Translations under genes and position numbers: made by a program
From: Bog-473 sp963745175
GTDB lineage: Bacteria > Actinomycetota > Acidimicrobiia > Acidimicrobiales > RAAP-2
Assembly: GCA_963745175.1 (NCBI GenBank)
Contig: CAVUWK010000002.1
Location: 124,001-188,000 of the forward strand
Direction of reading: 5' to 3'
Length of the DNA: 64,000 nt
In this document: piece after piece, positions 35,880-45,089 of the stretch
Numbering within the stretch: the stretch's first letter is position 1
Layout: every line of letters begins with the position of its first letter
Notes under the pieces: model-generated
Databases searched by the model: none
Seen by the model: only the letters and a program-made list of their open reading frames with translations
What the model was told of the DNA's origin: nothing

Positions 35880-36959
35880 TCAGCCACTCGCGTTTGGTGA
35901 GACCGACTCCTCACGTACCGCCTCGATTCGCACCTGTGGAAGCAGCCGCTGCAGGCGAGAAACGATCGAGCCGTGCACGATTTCTCCAAGCCGGGAGCGG
36001 TGCCTCCCGACGACGAGTCGGGAAGCGCCGTGGTCCCGCACCGCTCGGGCCAGCCCCTCGGGCACCGACCCCGCGGTCAACTCGACGTAAAAGCCTCCGG
36101 CTTCCGCGGCCAAGTCCCGGTGCTCGGCGTGGGCTTGCGATCGGCGGTCGGGCTTCCCGTCGTCGAGGCTGACGTGGACCACCAGCAGGTCGGCGTCGTC
36201 CTCGAGCGCCCGTTCGCTGGCGCGGCGAATGACGTGCTGGCCCCAGCCGGTGTCCGAGACCCCCGCTACCACGGTCGGGCGGGACGCAGCGACGAGCCCG
36301 AGTGCCTCGAGCATCTCCTGGGCCACCGCCTCCAGGTTTCCGTCCATCCAGGCCCGCCCGAGGGCGCTGAGCGCCTCGAGGTTGGACACCCGGAAGTAAT
36401 CTGCCAGCGCGCCTCCTACCCTGTCGGCCGAGTACACCTTTCCGTCTGCGATGCGCCGACGGAGGGCATCGGCGGGTAGATCGACCAGCACGGTTTCCCC
36501 GGAGCGCACGAACTCGTCCGGAATCGACTCCACCGTCCCCGCTCCGGTGAGTTGCGCCACGTAGTCCCGGGCCGACACCAAGTTGGCCAGGTTGGCGGTC
36601 GTGACGACGTCAACCCCGGCCGCCAGGATGTCCGCCACCTCCTGCCAACGGCGCCTGGTCGTGCCGACAACCGTGTGGGCCAGCTCGTCGACCAAGATGA
36701 CGCCGGCTCCGCTGGCTATTGCCGCCTCGACATCGAACTCGGCGAAGGTCCCGCTCCAGTAGGCCACCGGGCGAGGTGGCACTACCTCCAGGTCTCCCAC
36801 CTGGGCCCGGGTCTCGGCCCGGCCATGGCGTTCGAGCCAGCCCACGACGACCTGCTGTCCTGCACCGGAACGTAGTCGCCCCGCACGCAACATCGCGTAG
36901 GTCTTTCCGACGCCGGGAGCTGTGCCCAGGTACGTCGTCAGGGCGCCGGATCCTCCCAC
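35880..36959 (-). CDS. stand-alone KdpD N-terminal domain fused to universal stress domain
   Basis: A 359-residue protein made only of the KdpD sensor part. Residues 1-210 hold Walker A YLGTAPGVGKTYAMLRAG, the KdpD signature VVVGWLERHGRAETRA, Walker B VILVDELAHT and a RRRWQEVADILAAGVDVVTT segment. Residues 225-345 form a USP domain (TVVAGVSDTGWGQHVIRRAS, ASRLVVGRHRSRLGEIVHGS). The transmembrane and histidine-kinase parts of full KdpD (about 850-900 residues) are missing, and no kdpFABC or kdpE lies in the window. In full KdpD this region senses ATP, K+ and c-di-AMP. Here it may be a soluble sensor. Confidence 0.85.
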   Translation of the reverse strand: MGGSGALTTYLGTAPGVGKTYAMLRAGRLRSGAGQQVVVGWLERHGRAETRAQVGDLEVVPPRPVAYWSGTFAEFDVEAAIASGAGVILVDELAHTVVGTTRRRWQEVADILAAGVDVVTTANLANLVSARDYVAQLTGAGTVESIPDEFVRSGETVLVDLPADALRRRIADGKVYSADRVGGALADYFRVSNLEALSALGRAWMDGNLEAVAQEMLEALGLVAASRPTVVAGVSDTGWGQHVIRRASERALEDDADLLVVHVSLDDGKPDRRSQAHAEHRDLAAEAGGFYVELTAGSVPEGLARAVRDHGASRLVVGRHRSRLGEIVHGSIVSRLQRLLPQVRIEAVREESVSPNASG

Positions 36960-37165
36960 CGGTCCAGCCTGCCACCCCGGCCGATCCCTCGCCGCGACCC
37001 GGCGATCTGAACTCCCTCAGCACGACTGCCGGACGACGCCCGGAGGACTCGTAGCCCCCCGGATCGTTGTCAGCGCGACATGTGGGCTGCCGCTCGCCGG
37101 ACCTTCCTGACGAGGTGAGTCAAGATGGTCCGCCCTGGAAAAGACTCGAAAGGAGGACTGTTCAG

Positions 37166-37999
37166 ATGCGACTCCTGGTTTCCAGTGCAAAGGGCGCTAA
37201 CGGCGCAGGATACGGAACCATCCTCGCGTTCGATTTCGTCGGCAACGCCTTGGGAACTTTCTGTGACGACAGCCGCGTCGCCGACCCGCGAGGATTGTGC
37301 GTCGATCCAAGCGGCGACCTGCTCTATGTCAACAACGGTAACGATCGCATGCTCGCCCTTGACCAGAAGGGACAAGTGCTGAAAGACACCGGCCCGATCA
37401 ACGCACTCGACCCCGGCGGAGGAGTCTTCGGACCAGATGGGCGCTACTACGTGGGCTCCCGTCGTCTCCGCAGCATCATGGCCATGCCGGCGGACCTTGA
37501 CGGACCCGCCATTCCGTTCCTTCCTCTCGAGGTCGTCCCATTTCCGAGGGGGTTTGCGTTCGCCCCCGATGGTCGCTTCTTCTTGGCGTCGGGTATGAGC
37601 CCCTCGGGCATCGGCGAAAACACCATCAAGGTATTCGACGCAGATGGCGATCTCCTCGTGCCGCGCTTGGTCGAAGACTCGCAGCTGAGCCCCCTTGATC
37701 TCGCCATCGCGCCCAACGGCAACATCGTGGTGTCCAGCGAATGGCCCTTCGGCGGGCGCGACGCCATTTCGAGCGTTCGCGAGTACGACAGCACCAGCGG
37801 CCGACTCGTCAGGATCTTCAGGCCCGACGGGTCGATCCTCTTCCGCAACCCCAGAGGCCTGCGGTTCAGCCCAGACGGCGACCTCTACTGTGTCGCGCGA
37901 GATGACGTCGTGTCCTTCGATTTCGTGACGGGGGACTTCTCCGGAGCGATCGTCAACTGTTCTGACCTCTTCGGGCAGGCACTCGAATTCTTCGGCTGA
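37166..37999 (+). CDS. NHL/SMP-30-like beta-propeller protein
   Basis: A 277-residue protein built of repeated propeller blades: DPRGLCVDPSGDLLYVNNGN, GGGVFGPDGRYYVGS, PRGFAFAPDGRFFLASG, SPLDLAIAPNGNIVVSS and NPRGLRFSPDGDLYCVA. There is no signal peptide, so it is probably cytoplasmic. The ATG at 37166 follows AAAGGAGG at a good distance. It may be a lactonase-like enzyme or a binding scaffold. Confidence 0.75.
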   Translation: MRLLVSSAKGANGAGYGTILAFDFVGNALGTFCDDSRVADPRGLCVDPSGDLLYVNNGNDRMLALDQKGQVLKDTGPINALDPGGGVFGPDGRYYVGSRRLRSIMAMPADLDGPAIPFLPLEVVPFPRGFAFAPDGRFFLASGMSPSGIGENTIKVFDADGDLLVPRLVEDSQLSPLDLAIAPNGNIVVSSEWPFGGRDAISSVREYDSTSGRLVRIFRPDGSILFRNPRGLRFSPDGDLYCVARDDVVSFDFVTGDFSGAIVNCSDLFGQALEFFG

Positions 38000-38057
38000 T
38001 CGTCAGCCGACACGGCAATCGGCACGGTGTCGGAGGCGAACCGCTTCGCCGGCGCGC

Positions 38058-38161
38058 TAGGGTACCGGGCCGTTGTAATCCATCGACAGGAGGTGAGACC
38101 CGTGAACGCAGTGACCGCAGAGGGTGCTCCCCTGCAATCCAGGATCGCGCGACTGAGGTAG
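38058..38161 (+). promoter_or_regulatory. promoter, strong RBS and 19-codon ORF upstream of the patatin gene
   Basis: TAGGGT (38058-38063) is a -10 match. AGGAGGTGA (38088-38096) is a near-perfect Shine-Dalgarno, five bases before a GTG that opens a 19-codon frame ending TAG at 38161. The sequence from the stop can pair AGTCGCC (38160-38166) with GGCGACT (38197-38203), just before the patatin ATG at 38207. This is either a leader peptide or the stump of a lost gene. Confidence 0.4.
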
Positions 38162-38206
38162 TCGCCGCCGGGAGCGCCCATACGCAATTCGCGAAAGGCG
38201 ACTCCC

Positions 38207-39439
38207 TTGAATACGACACCCTCTTCAACTCTGCATTTCATCTCGACGACTACCTTCGATGGCATCGGCGAGTGCATCTTCACGCTCGGCGAATTCAGCG
38301 GCGTGTTGCGGTCACCCCAGTCGGCGACCGACGGCGCGCCCCTGATCCTGATGGGCCACGGCGGCGGCCTGCACCAGCACGCTCCAGGGTTCGTCTCCCG
38401 CGCCCGCCGGGCAGTGGCAGACGACGGGCCGGAGAGGTCCGGCGAGGGGTTCACGGTTGCCGCGATCGACCCGCCAGGGCAGGGCGACCGGCTGAGGTCC
38501 GACCAGGATCAGCGGCAGGTCGACGCCATGAGGCGGGTGCCCGCCGCGGGCGAGCGAGCGTTGGTCCTCCATGGTGGCGGATCGGCAGGCAATGCGTGGG
38601 AGATCGGCCTCATAGCCGGCCTGTTTGAAGCCGGGTTGGATGTGACCGAGGCCGATCTGATCATCGGGACGTCGGCCGGATCGACGGCCGCGGCTCAGAT
38701 AACGAGCGTGACCCAAACGACCGAACTGCTTGCCAACATCCTTACCGCCGAACCCCAGCCACGGACTGGTCCGGTCGGATTCGACCGTCGACGCGTTCCG
38801 AATGTGCCGGTGCAGAATCATATGGAGATAACGAGCGAAATCATCGGTGCCGCTGAGGACGCGGCCGACATGCGCCGCAGAATGGGTGCGGCGGCGCTCG
38901 AAATGGATGCGGCGTCAGGCAGCTCGGGGCAGATGCAGTGGCGCGCCACCGTCGCTGCTCGGCTGCCCAGGCAGGACTGGCCGCAACGACCGATGCTTAT
39001 CGTGGCTGTCGATGCCCATACCGGTGAACCGGTCGTGTTCGACCGCCACAGCGGAGTCGACCTGGTGGACGCCGTTGCCGCCAGCTGTGCCAATGGCTTC
39101 GGTGTCCCTCCCTACGGTATTGGCGACAGCCGATACATCGACGGCGGCTACCGACGCAATGAGAATGCCGATCTGGCGGCCGGATACGGGCGCGTGTTGG
39201 TGCTGTCACCATTCGGTGGTAGGTCACGGCACCCGTTGGACTGGGGCATGCACCTTGCGGCGCAGGTCGACGAACTACGCGCACGCGGCAGCAGAGTCGA
39301 AACCATCTTCCCGGACAGCGGCTCCCGCGACGCATTCGGCGTCAACATGATGGATCCGTCGACGCGTCCGCCAGCCGCTCGAGCCGGTTACAACCAAGGC
39401 AGAGCTCTCGCCGAGCAACTCACCGAATTCTGGCGTTGA
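38207..39439 (+). CDS. patatin-like phospholipase fused to an alpha/beta-hydrolase N-terminal fragment
   Basis: A 410-residue chimera. Residues 1-105 read like the start of an alpha/beta hydrolase (LGEFSGVLRSPQSATDGAPL, LILMGHGGGLHQHAPGF, FTVAAIDPPGQGDRLRSDQD) but stop before any nucleophile. From about residue 110 a full patatin/RssA-type domain follows: ALVLHGGGSAGNAWEIGLIA, the nucleophile DLIIGTSAGSTAA, and the dyad Asp in YIDGGYRRNENADLA. An active serine lipase or esterase is likely, the N-terminal part being a relic or a new domain. The ATG has no clear Shine-Dalgarno. Confidence 0.75.
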   Translation: MNTTPSSTLHFISTTTFDGIGECIFTLGEFSGVLRSPQSATDGAPLILMGHGGGLHQHAPGFVSRARRAVADDGPERSGEGFTVAAIDPPGQGDRLRSDQDQRQVDAMRRVPAAGERALVLHGGGSAGNAWEIGLIAGLFEAGLDVTEADLIIGTSAGSTAAAQITSVTQTTELLANILTAEPQPRTGPVGFDRRRVPNVPVQNHMEITSEIIGAAEDAADMRRRMGAAALEMDAASGSSGQMQWRATVAARLPRQDWPQRPMLIVAVDAHTGEPVVFDRHSGVDLVDAVAASCANGFGVPPYGIGDSRYIDGGYRRNENADLAAGYGRVLVLSPFGGRSRHPLDWGMHLAAQVDELRARGSRVETIFPDSGSRDAFGVNMMDPSTRPPAARAGYNQGRALAEQLTEFWR

Positions 39440-39592
39440 CGCGTACGAAACCCGTCGACTCGGTAGGCGTGACGACACCTGCTCGTGTATCGGATGGCCG
39501 ATGGGCGCGACCTGCATGACCGCTACCTTCGCCTGCTAGGCATGTTTGGGGGACCCGAAACCGAGCGCGACGTCTTTCGATACGTGTCTCGT

Positions 39593-40462
39593 TCAGGTTG
39601 CCGCCAACCACTGAAGTACTTCATGTCGTCGAGTCAACGCAATGAAGTGCCCTTCGGCTGGGAAAAGGGCGAGAGATGCGTCGGGAATCCGGTCGGCCAG
39701 CAGTCGTCCCCATGATTCTGGCACCAACGGGTCGGCAGTACCTTGGTAGACACGGACCGGCGTCGACAGATCTTCCGGATCGAATCCCCATGGAGCAACG
39801 AGTGCGCGGTATTCGTCGACGACACCATGGGAGTTCGCCGCCCCTTCACCCAGAATGGTGGGCAACCATCGACCTTGCTCCCTCACGCTGGCGATTTCGG
39901 CAACAGGTTGCCCGTGCACCGAGGCTCGCACGAGCATTTCCGGGAAGTGTCTCGCTAGCTGACGATTGCCAGCTGCAACGATGCGCACCGCCACCGGTGT
40001 CCGTCGAGCAAGTACGGCCAGCGCACGATCGAGGTGGTTCAACTGCTTGAAAGTAGTTGCGTTGTCGAGAGGCGGACATCCAGCGATCACCGCACATCTC
40101 GTAACCCTTCCAGCCATTCCGAATGCAGCTGCCAGGGCGTATTGCCCACCTTCAGACCAACCCATGACACCAATCACCCCCAGCTCGAGGTGGTCGAGGA
40201 GCGGCACGAGATCGGCTCGTACCCAGGGCAGCAACCCATGGCCTGCTAACCGGGCGGTGCGGTTGATGCCGGGGCGGTCGGGAGAGATGACACACAAACC
40301 CAAAGAACGGGCCACGCGGTCGGCAGGACTCACATCATGTCCGCTTAGCAATCCACCGTGGCAGTTGACCACCGGCAAACCGGCTGGATCTCCATAAATT
40401 GTGAAGCCGAGCGTGCGGCCATCGGGAAGATCCAAGACGTGGTCACCGGGTGTCGGATGCAT
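39593..40462 (-). CDS. alpha/beta hydrolase
   Basis: A 289-residue hydrolase with LPVVNCHGGLLSGHDVSPAD, ISPDRPGINRTARLAGHGL, the nucleophile elbow VMGWSEGGQYALAAA (GWSEGG) and a late DPLVPESWG and PAEGHFIA with the acid and histidine. It belongs to the general alpha/beta-hydrolase family; no substrate can be assigned. The next 291 bases (40463-40753) hold no gene that I can support. Confidence 0.8.
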   Translation of the reverse strand: MHPTPGDHVLDLPDGRTLGFTIYGDPAGLPVVNCHGGLLSGHDVSPADRVARSLGLCVISPDRPGINRTARLAGHGLLPWVRADLVPLLDHLELGVIGVMGWSEGGQYALAAAFGMAGRVTRCAVIAGCPPLDNATTFKQLNHLDRALAVLARRTPVAVRIVAAGNRQLARHFPEMLVRASVHGQPVAEIASVREQGRWLPTILGEGAANSHGVVDEYRALVAPWGFDPEDLSTPVRVYQGTADPLVPESWGRLLADRIPDASLALFPAEGHFIALTRRHEVLQWLAAT

Positions 40463-40753
40463 GGCGGGCCCTCAAGGATCGCTCGGGACGCCATGAGCGT
40501 CTGGCAGAAGCTCGCAGCCTAGGCTCTCAATGCCCGAACGCCACAAGCCCCACAAGGCTGCCGGCGTCGTAGGGCGCCTGCCGATCAGTCCGGAATGTCC
40601 CACTTTGCACGAACCTGGCGAATCGAGAGGCCCTCTCGATCTGCGGAAATCTCACTCCTGGCGTGGCATTTTTGCTCATGGCAAATTCTCCCAGGCTGGC
40701 CTCATGACATGTCCAATGCCGTGTCCTTCCATCCCGCGTAATGGGACGACTCC

Positions 40754-41470
40754 TCACCCTTTGATGGCGTAGACAAAACAGCCACGCATCGTCAGGGTCA
40801 TCGGCAATTCGAGCCTGTTGGCAGCTGCCGATGCTCCTGCTTCGCTCAGGCCCATGGTCCGCAGGAATGCGGTCGCATACGCGGAATCCGTGAGCGTATG
40901 CATCGGAGCGTCCCACCTCACCTCCTCGACTTGGTCGTGCGGGCCGTTGAAGACAGCGGCGACGATGGCGGGCGAGTCCTCGCCATCGAACGTCCCTGAT
41001 TCGCCCCAGAAGGGCAACACAGCGGAGAGCTCAGGCGTGCTGTTCCGATTGGCCGAGCAGGCGACAAACAACCCTCCCGTCCGAAGTACTCGACGGGACT
41101 CACCGATCGGCACGAGCGGGTCCTCGTAGTGGTAGAGCGTGTAGAGCGCCGCGACGGCATCGAAGCTGGAGTCGGAGACGGGGAGTCGTTTGCCATCAGC
41201 CCGAACGGCCGGACGGGGACCGAGGGCCAGCATCGTCGGCGAGATGTCGAGCAGAACGCCTTTCATGCCGAGGTCGGGCAGGAGTCGGGTCAGGGCGCCA
41301 TGTCCGCCGCCAACATCGAGGACCCTGTTGGCACCCGCCTGGGCGATCCGCTCTGCCACATGGGGATGCACATCGTCGTGGTCCCACTTGGCATTCGACA
41401 AGAACCGCTCTGGGTCAGTGTCGTAATCGGGAGGTACAGCAGTCACATTCCAATTGTGAGCGATCAGCAC
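40754..41470 (-). CDS. class I SAM-dependent methyltransferase
   Basis: A 238-residue methyltransferase: motif I RVLDVGGGHGALTRLLPDLG, then GVLLDISPTMLALG, RLPVSDSSFDAVAALYTLYH, and SRRVLRTGGLFVACSANR. This is the Methyltransf_11/UbiE-like order. The substrate is unknown. The annotated start is the GTG at 41470. A second GTG at 41446 is also possible. It lies close upstream of the phosphotransferase stop and runs in the same direction as that gene. Confidence 0.8.
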   Translation of the reverse strand: MLIAHNWNVTAVPPDYDTDPERFLSNAKWDHDDVHPHVAERIAQAGANRVLDVGGGHGALTRLLPDLGMKGVLLDISPTMLALGPRPAVRADGKRLPVSDSSFDAVAALYTLYHYEDPLVPIGESRRVLRTGGLFVACSANRNSTPELSAVLPFWGESGTFDGEDSPAIVAAVFNGPHDQVEEVRWDAPMHTLTDSAYATAFLRTMGLSEAGASAAANRLELPMTLTMRGCFVYAIKG

Positions 41471-41545
41471 CCGTCGTGCTCGAAAAGGTCTTCGAGCCGG
41501 CGCCCCGGGGCACCCCTCGATGCGGCATATTCGAACCCTGCTGAT

Positions 41546-42418
41546 TCAGTCGCCAAGGAGCGCCGCTTCGAGGCGTCTCCTCGCCTGTTTTACCGCAAGG
41601 GGAAGTGATTTCGCATAGTACGGGATATAGGGCGCAGTCTGTTGGACTACCCATCCTCGAGCGCGGGCCCACGTCGCGTCATCGAAGCCGAGGGTCCGAC
41701 GAAAGACGCTACGAGCGCCCGATGGAAGCGCCCATGCCAGCATCGCCTCGCATGCGGGATCGCCCACCCCGGCGCCGCTCCAGTCAATGATCCCAGAGAG
41801 ATGTTTCTTGTTCACCACAATGTTGCCGGGCAGGAGATCACCATGGACCCAGACGGGATCTCCGGACCACTCACCCACATCGAGTGCGTGCTGCCACACG
41901 GCTCGGGCTCGCTCCACGTCGACCGAGTCATCGAGCTGGCGAAGCGCCCATTGCACCTCAGGGTCGTACTTGGACATCGGATTCCCCCGGCGAATGGGCG
42001 GGGGTCCGCCATCGGTGGGACGCCGACCGAGGGCGATGATGAACTCGCCGACCTCCTGCGCCAGGACATCCCAGTCCTCGATGACGGCTCGATCCAGGCT
42101 CACTCCCTCCACCCACGGGTAGACCAACCAAGGAAAGGGATAGTCGAGACTTGGGCGGCCCTTGGCCAGGGGGACAGGCACCGGAACGGGGAGTCCCAGC
42201 GCTAATTCCGGCAACCAACGGCACTCCTTTTCTATCTGGGTCTCGGCCCACGGGATTCGCGGCAGCCGGATGCCCTTGTCCCCGCCCAAGCGATAGATGG
42301 CGTTGTCCGTTCCTGAGTCGGGAACTCTGCGCAAAGGCTCGTCGGCCCATTCCGGAAACTGTTCCTTGAGCAAGGCGCGAACCGTGGCATCGTCAACGGA
42401 TACCTCGCCTTCGTGCAT
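41546..42418 (-). CDS. aminoglycoside phosphotransferase family protein
   Basis: A 290-residue APH-fold kinase: N-lobe DNAIYRLGGDKGIRLPRIPW, the hinge FPWLVYPWVEGVSLDRAVIE, catalytic loop WVHGDLLPGNIVVNKKHLSG and metal site GIIDWSGAGVGDPACE. It is complete and near the size of macrolide 2'-phosphotransferase-like proteins. The start is the ATG at 42418 (MHEGEVSVDD). Resistance or a metabolic kinase role are both possible. Confidence 0.85.
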   Translation of the reverse strand: MHEGEVSVDDATVRALLKEQFPEWADEPLRRVPDSGTDNAIYRLGGDKGIRLPRIPWAETQIEKECRWLPELALGLPVPVPVPLAKGRPSLDYPFPWLVYPWVEGVSLDRAVIEDWDVLAQEVGEFIIALGRRPTDGGPPPIRRGNPMSKYDPEVQWALRQLDDSVDVERARAVWQHALDVGEWSGDPVWVHGDLLPGNIVVNKKHLSGIIDWSGAGVGDPACEAMLAWALPSGARSVFRRTLGFDDATWARARGWVVQQTAPYIPYYAKSLPLAVKQARRRLEAALLGD

Positions 42419-42555
42419 CCGAGGAATCGATCGGTGAGAATTCACCAATCCATTCTGACCGAAGGGTCGCCGACCCAGCCCGTATCTCGCCCCAAACCAG
42501 TCCGCAGCTGCCTCGCAAACGCTCCCTCTGAGCGCTTCTGGGGCTCGATCGCCCA

Positions 42556-42561
42556 TATAAT
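42556..42561 (+). promoter_or_regulatory. consensus TATAAT -10 of the leucine/valine dehydrogenase-like gene
   Basis: A perfect TATAAT ends six bases before the GTG at 42568, so the mRNA should be leaderless. No Shine-Dalgarno lies in the gap. Confidence 0.55.
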
Positions 42562-42567
42562 TTCGTC

Positions 42568-43638
42568 GTGAGTGGGCTGTCCGGCACCGAACCAGACAAA
42601 GTGCTCGAGGGTTTGCCCGGGTCCGAACACGAGGACATCGTTGCGATTCGGCGTGCGCAGAGCGGTCTTCGAGCCATCATCGCGGTCCATTCGACCCTTC
42701 TGGGTCCCTCACTCGGCGGAGCCCGTTTCTATCCTTATGAAGACGAGGCACTTGCTCTCCACGATGTCCTTCGCCTTTCGAGAGCCATGACGCAGAAGGC
42801 GGCTCTGGCAGGACTGTCACAAGGAGGCGGCAAAGCGGTCATCATCGGGGATCCACGCCTCGTAAAGACGCCCGCTCTGCTTCGTGATTTCGCCGCTGCG
42901 ATCAACATCCTTCAGGGGCGCTACGTCACTGCAGAGGATATCGGGACAAACCAGGACGACATGGATCTCATTCGGGAGACGACTCCATTCGTGGCAGGCA
43001 CGTCCACCTCGCGCGGCGGGTCCGGCGATCCCAGTTCCGCAACTGCTTTCGGTGTGGTGGTTGCGATGGAAGCCGCGGCGGTTCGCCGGTGGGATGACGG
43101 CCTCAAGGGTAGGACCGTGTGTGTTCTCGGCGCGGGGAAGGTGGGCGGAGAGATCATTCGGCTTCTCGTGCAGCGACAGGTCGTCGTAATCGCCTCAGAC
43201 GTTGATCACTCCAGGGCCGAGCGTGCCCTACGCGGCGGTGCGTCGCGCCTGGTCGACCCGATCGATGCTCTGAAAGTATCCGCTGACATCCTCTGTCCAT
43301 GTGCGTTGGGTGGACTGCTCAATGAAGAGACTGTGCCTGAGCTTGACTTCGCAATCATCGTTGGCGCGGCAAACAACCAGCTGGCTCGCACTCAAGTAGC
43401 GGACTCACTTGCGGCGGCGGGCATTCTCTATGTCCCTGACTTTCTGGCGAACGCAGGTGGCATCATCAATATCGCTGAAGAGTCCCATGGTTATGACCAA
43501 GCGCGTGCAGTGCGGGCTGTCGGTCAGATCCGGGCCACAACGAACACGGTGCTCGAGCGCGCCACGTTGTGCGGCATCACTCCGCTGGCAGCGGCCGAGG
43601 AGCTCGTGGCCAAGCGGCTTGCAAGAGCCAGGAAATAG
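42568..43638 (+). CDS. Glu/Leu/Phe/Val dehydrogenase family protein (leucine/valine dehydrogenase-like)
   Basis: A 356-residue amino acid dehydrogenase. The catalytic half shows GGARFYPYEDEALALHDVLR, MTQKAALAGLSQGGGKAVII with both Lys residues, and VTAEDIGTNQDDMDLI with the Asp. The NAD-binding half has TVCVLGAGKVGGEIIRLLV and ASDVDHSRAERAL, then GAANNQLA and FLANAGGIINIAEE. The size (about 350) fits leucine/valine dehydrogenase rather than glutamate dehydrogenase. It would interconvert a branched or aromatic amino acid and its 2-oxoacid. It is monocistronic and leaderless from a GTG. Confidence 0.88.
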   Translation: MSGLSGTEPDKVLEGLPGSEHEDIVAIRRAQSGLRAIIAVHSTLLGPSLGGARFYPYEDEALALHDVLRLSRAMTQKAALAGLSQGGGKAVIIGDPRLVKTPALLRDFAAAINILQGRYVTAEDIGTNQDDMDLIRETTPFVAGTSTSRGGSGDPSSATAFGVVVAMEAAAVRRWDDGLKGRTVCVLGAGKVGGEIIRLLVQRQVVVIASDVDHSRAERALRGGASRLVDPIDALKVSADILCPCALGGLLNEETVPELDFAIIVGAANNQLARTQVADSLAAAGILYVPDFLANAGGIINIAEESHGYDQARAVRAVGQIRATTNTVLERATLCGITPLAAAEELVAKRLARARK

Positions 43639-43716
43639 CGTCAATCGGGCTGATTAGAGGCCAAAAGGCCCCTTGGCCGCGTTCGGGGACACCCGAATAG
43701 GGCGAGCGACGGAGGG

Positions 43717-44400
43717 TCATTCGAGTCCGAGGAATTTGATCGTCGCGTCAATCGCTCCGAAGTCCGACGGCGTCGCGAAGTGATCGACGCCGGCGAGCGT
43801 GACCAACGAGGCCGACGGGAGCGCCGCCATCAGGCGATCGCCATGTCCCACCCAGTCCCGGTCGCCCAGCACCACCAGGACCGGGCACTGCAGCCTCGAC
43901 AACTCTTCCTCAGTAGCCTTCTTCTGCTGCCGACTGAGGAAGGCCGACAGCGCCCTCGGGTCGTTGTCCGCGGACCTGGCCAACCGGCGGAACAGCCGAG
44001 CCCGAACATCCTCTGGCTCTTCATTGCTCTCCAGTGCCGCCACGAGTCCAGATGAGTCGCCCGACTCGAACACATTGTCTCCGAGCCCGAGGAGGACGAT
44101 CCGGTCGAAGCGCTCTGGCTCGGCGACAGCCAGGCGAAGGAGAAGTTCTGCGCCAGCCGAGAAACCGACGCCCGCGATGAGCCCCTCTGCCGGTAGAGCG
44201 CGGCGGACCACCTCATCCACGTCGGCGTAATCCGCCGGATCGGTCAGCGGCGGAGACGATCCATGACCCGGTAAGTCGATGACGGGGACAGTCACACCGA
44301 AGTCAGCCAGGATGTCGACCCAGCCGGTCTGCCGCCAGTTGTGATCGAAGGAGGATCCGAAGCCGTGCAACAGGATCAGTGTCCTGGGTGGACGGTCCAT
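43717..44400 (-). CDS. alpha/beta hydrolase
   Basis: A 227-residue hydrolase with LILLHGFGSSFDHNWRQTGW, VIDLPGHGSSPPLTDPADYA, nucleophile GVGFSAGAELLLRLA (GFSAG) and the final VDHFATPSDFG histidine. It resembles short carboxylesterase/BioH-like enzymes. It is a single gene with no partner. Confidence 0.8.
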   Translation of the reverse strand: MDRPPRTLILLHGFGSSFDHNWRQTGWVDILADFGVTVPVIDLPGHGSSPPLTDPADYADVDEVVRRALPAEGLIAGVGFSAGAELLLRLAVAEPERFDRIVLLGLGDNVFESGDSSGLVAALESNEEPEDVRARLFRRLARSADNDPRALSAFLSRQQKKATEEELSRLQCPVLVVLGDRDWVGHGDRLMAALPSASLVTLAGVDHFATPSDFGAIDATIKFLGLE

Positions 44401-44517
44401 GATTCCATCAAGCTAATGGAAACGGAGGACCGGGCACACGTAGACCTGGTCCCAGATCCGGCGAACCGGGGCGGAAGAGAGTGCAGCCGCCGCTTCCTTC
44501 GTTGGCGTCAGCTGCTT

Positions 44518-44988
44518 TTAGGAATCCCCTTCATACGTTTGTTCCCGATTAGCGTCGTTGTACATCTCGGAGACGATCAGCCACGACCCATCGTCTTGGC
44601 GGTGGAGGACCCGAAGGGAGTGGTTGTCCCTCACCTCGATCTCGCCACCTCCCACGATCTTCTGCCCCTCGACCTGCAAGTGCGCAGACACCAGAACTAT
44701 GTCGGGCGTGAGCACTCGGAAAGAGGTCTCGGGAGGAGCCTTGAGCGTCCCAGCGTTGAAGTTGTCGTCCGAAAAGAGACCACGGAGATATTCCACAATC
44801 TCATCCCCGCCCTTCTTCACGGTTCCAAAGGCATTCACCCAATCGGCGTCGGAGGCGTATATGCCGACGAGTTTCTCGGCATCACGCTCCCGGAAACCAG
44901 TCATGAGCGAAATGAGGGTTTCACCGATGGCGTCTTGGTCGGCTTGGGAAAGGGATGAAATGTCCGGGTCGTCACCCGCGGGCGTCAT
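44518..44988 (-). CDS. SnoaL-like/SgcJ-EcaC NTF2-fold protein
   Basis: A 156-residue NTF2-fold protein: ISLMTGFRERDAEKLVGIYA, DADWVNAFGTVKKGGDEIVE, then HSLRVLHRQDDGSWLIVSEM at the end. It matches the DUF4440/SgcJ group, whose roles vary. The ATG follows AAGGAGGGTGAC, a strong ribosome binding site. Confidence 0.75.
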   Translation of the reverse strand: MTPAGDDPDISSLSQADQDAIGETLISLMTGFRERDAEKLVGIYASDADWVNAFGTVKKGGDEIVEYLRGLFSDDNFNAGTLKAPPETSFRVLTPDIVLVSAHLQVEGQKIVGGGEIEVRDNHSLRVLHRQDDGSWLIVSEMYNDANREQTYEGDS

Positions 44989-45089
44989 GTCACCCTCCTT
45001 GATCGCTTAGGCACCGATTAAGACAAGTAGGTGCCAGGCTACGCCCCAGGCCGGCTTGCGGGGGCAGGGTGGACTCGCAGCAGCGAGCC

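Noticed and set aside
40530..40772. An 80-codon frame in the 40.5 kb gap
   Set aside because: Composition and lack of ribosome site do not support it; no family resemblance.
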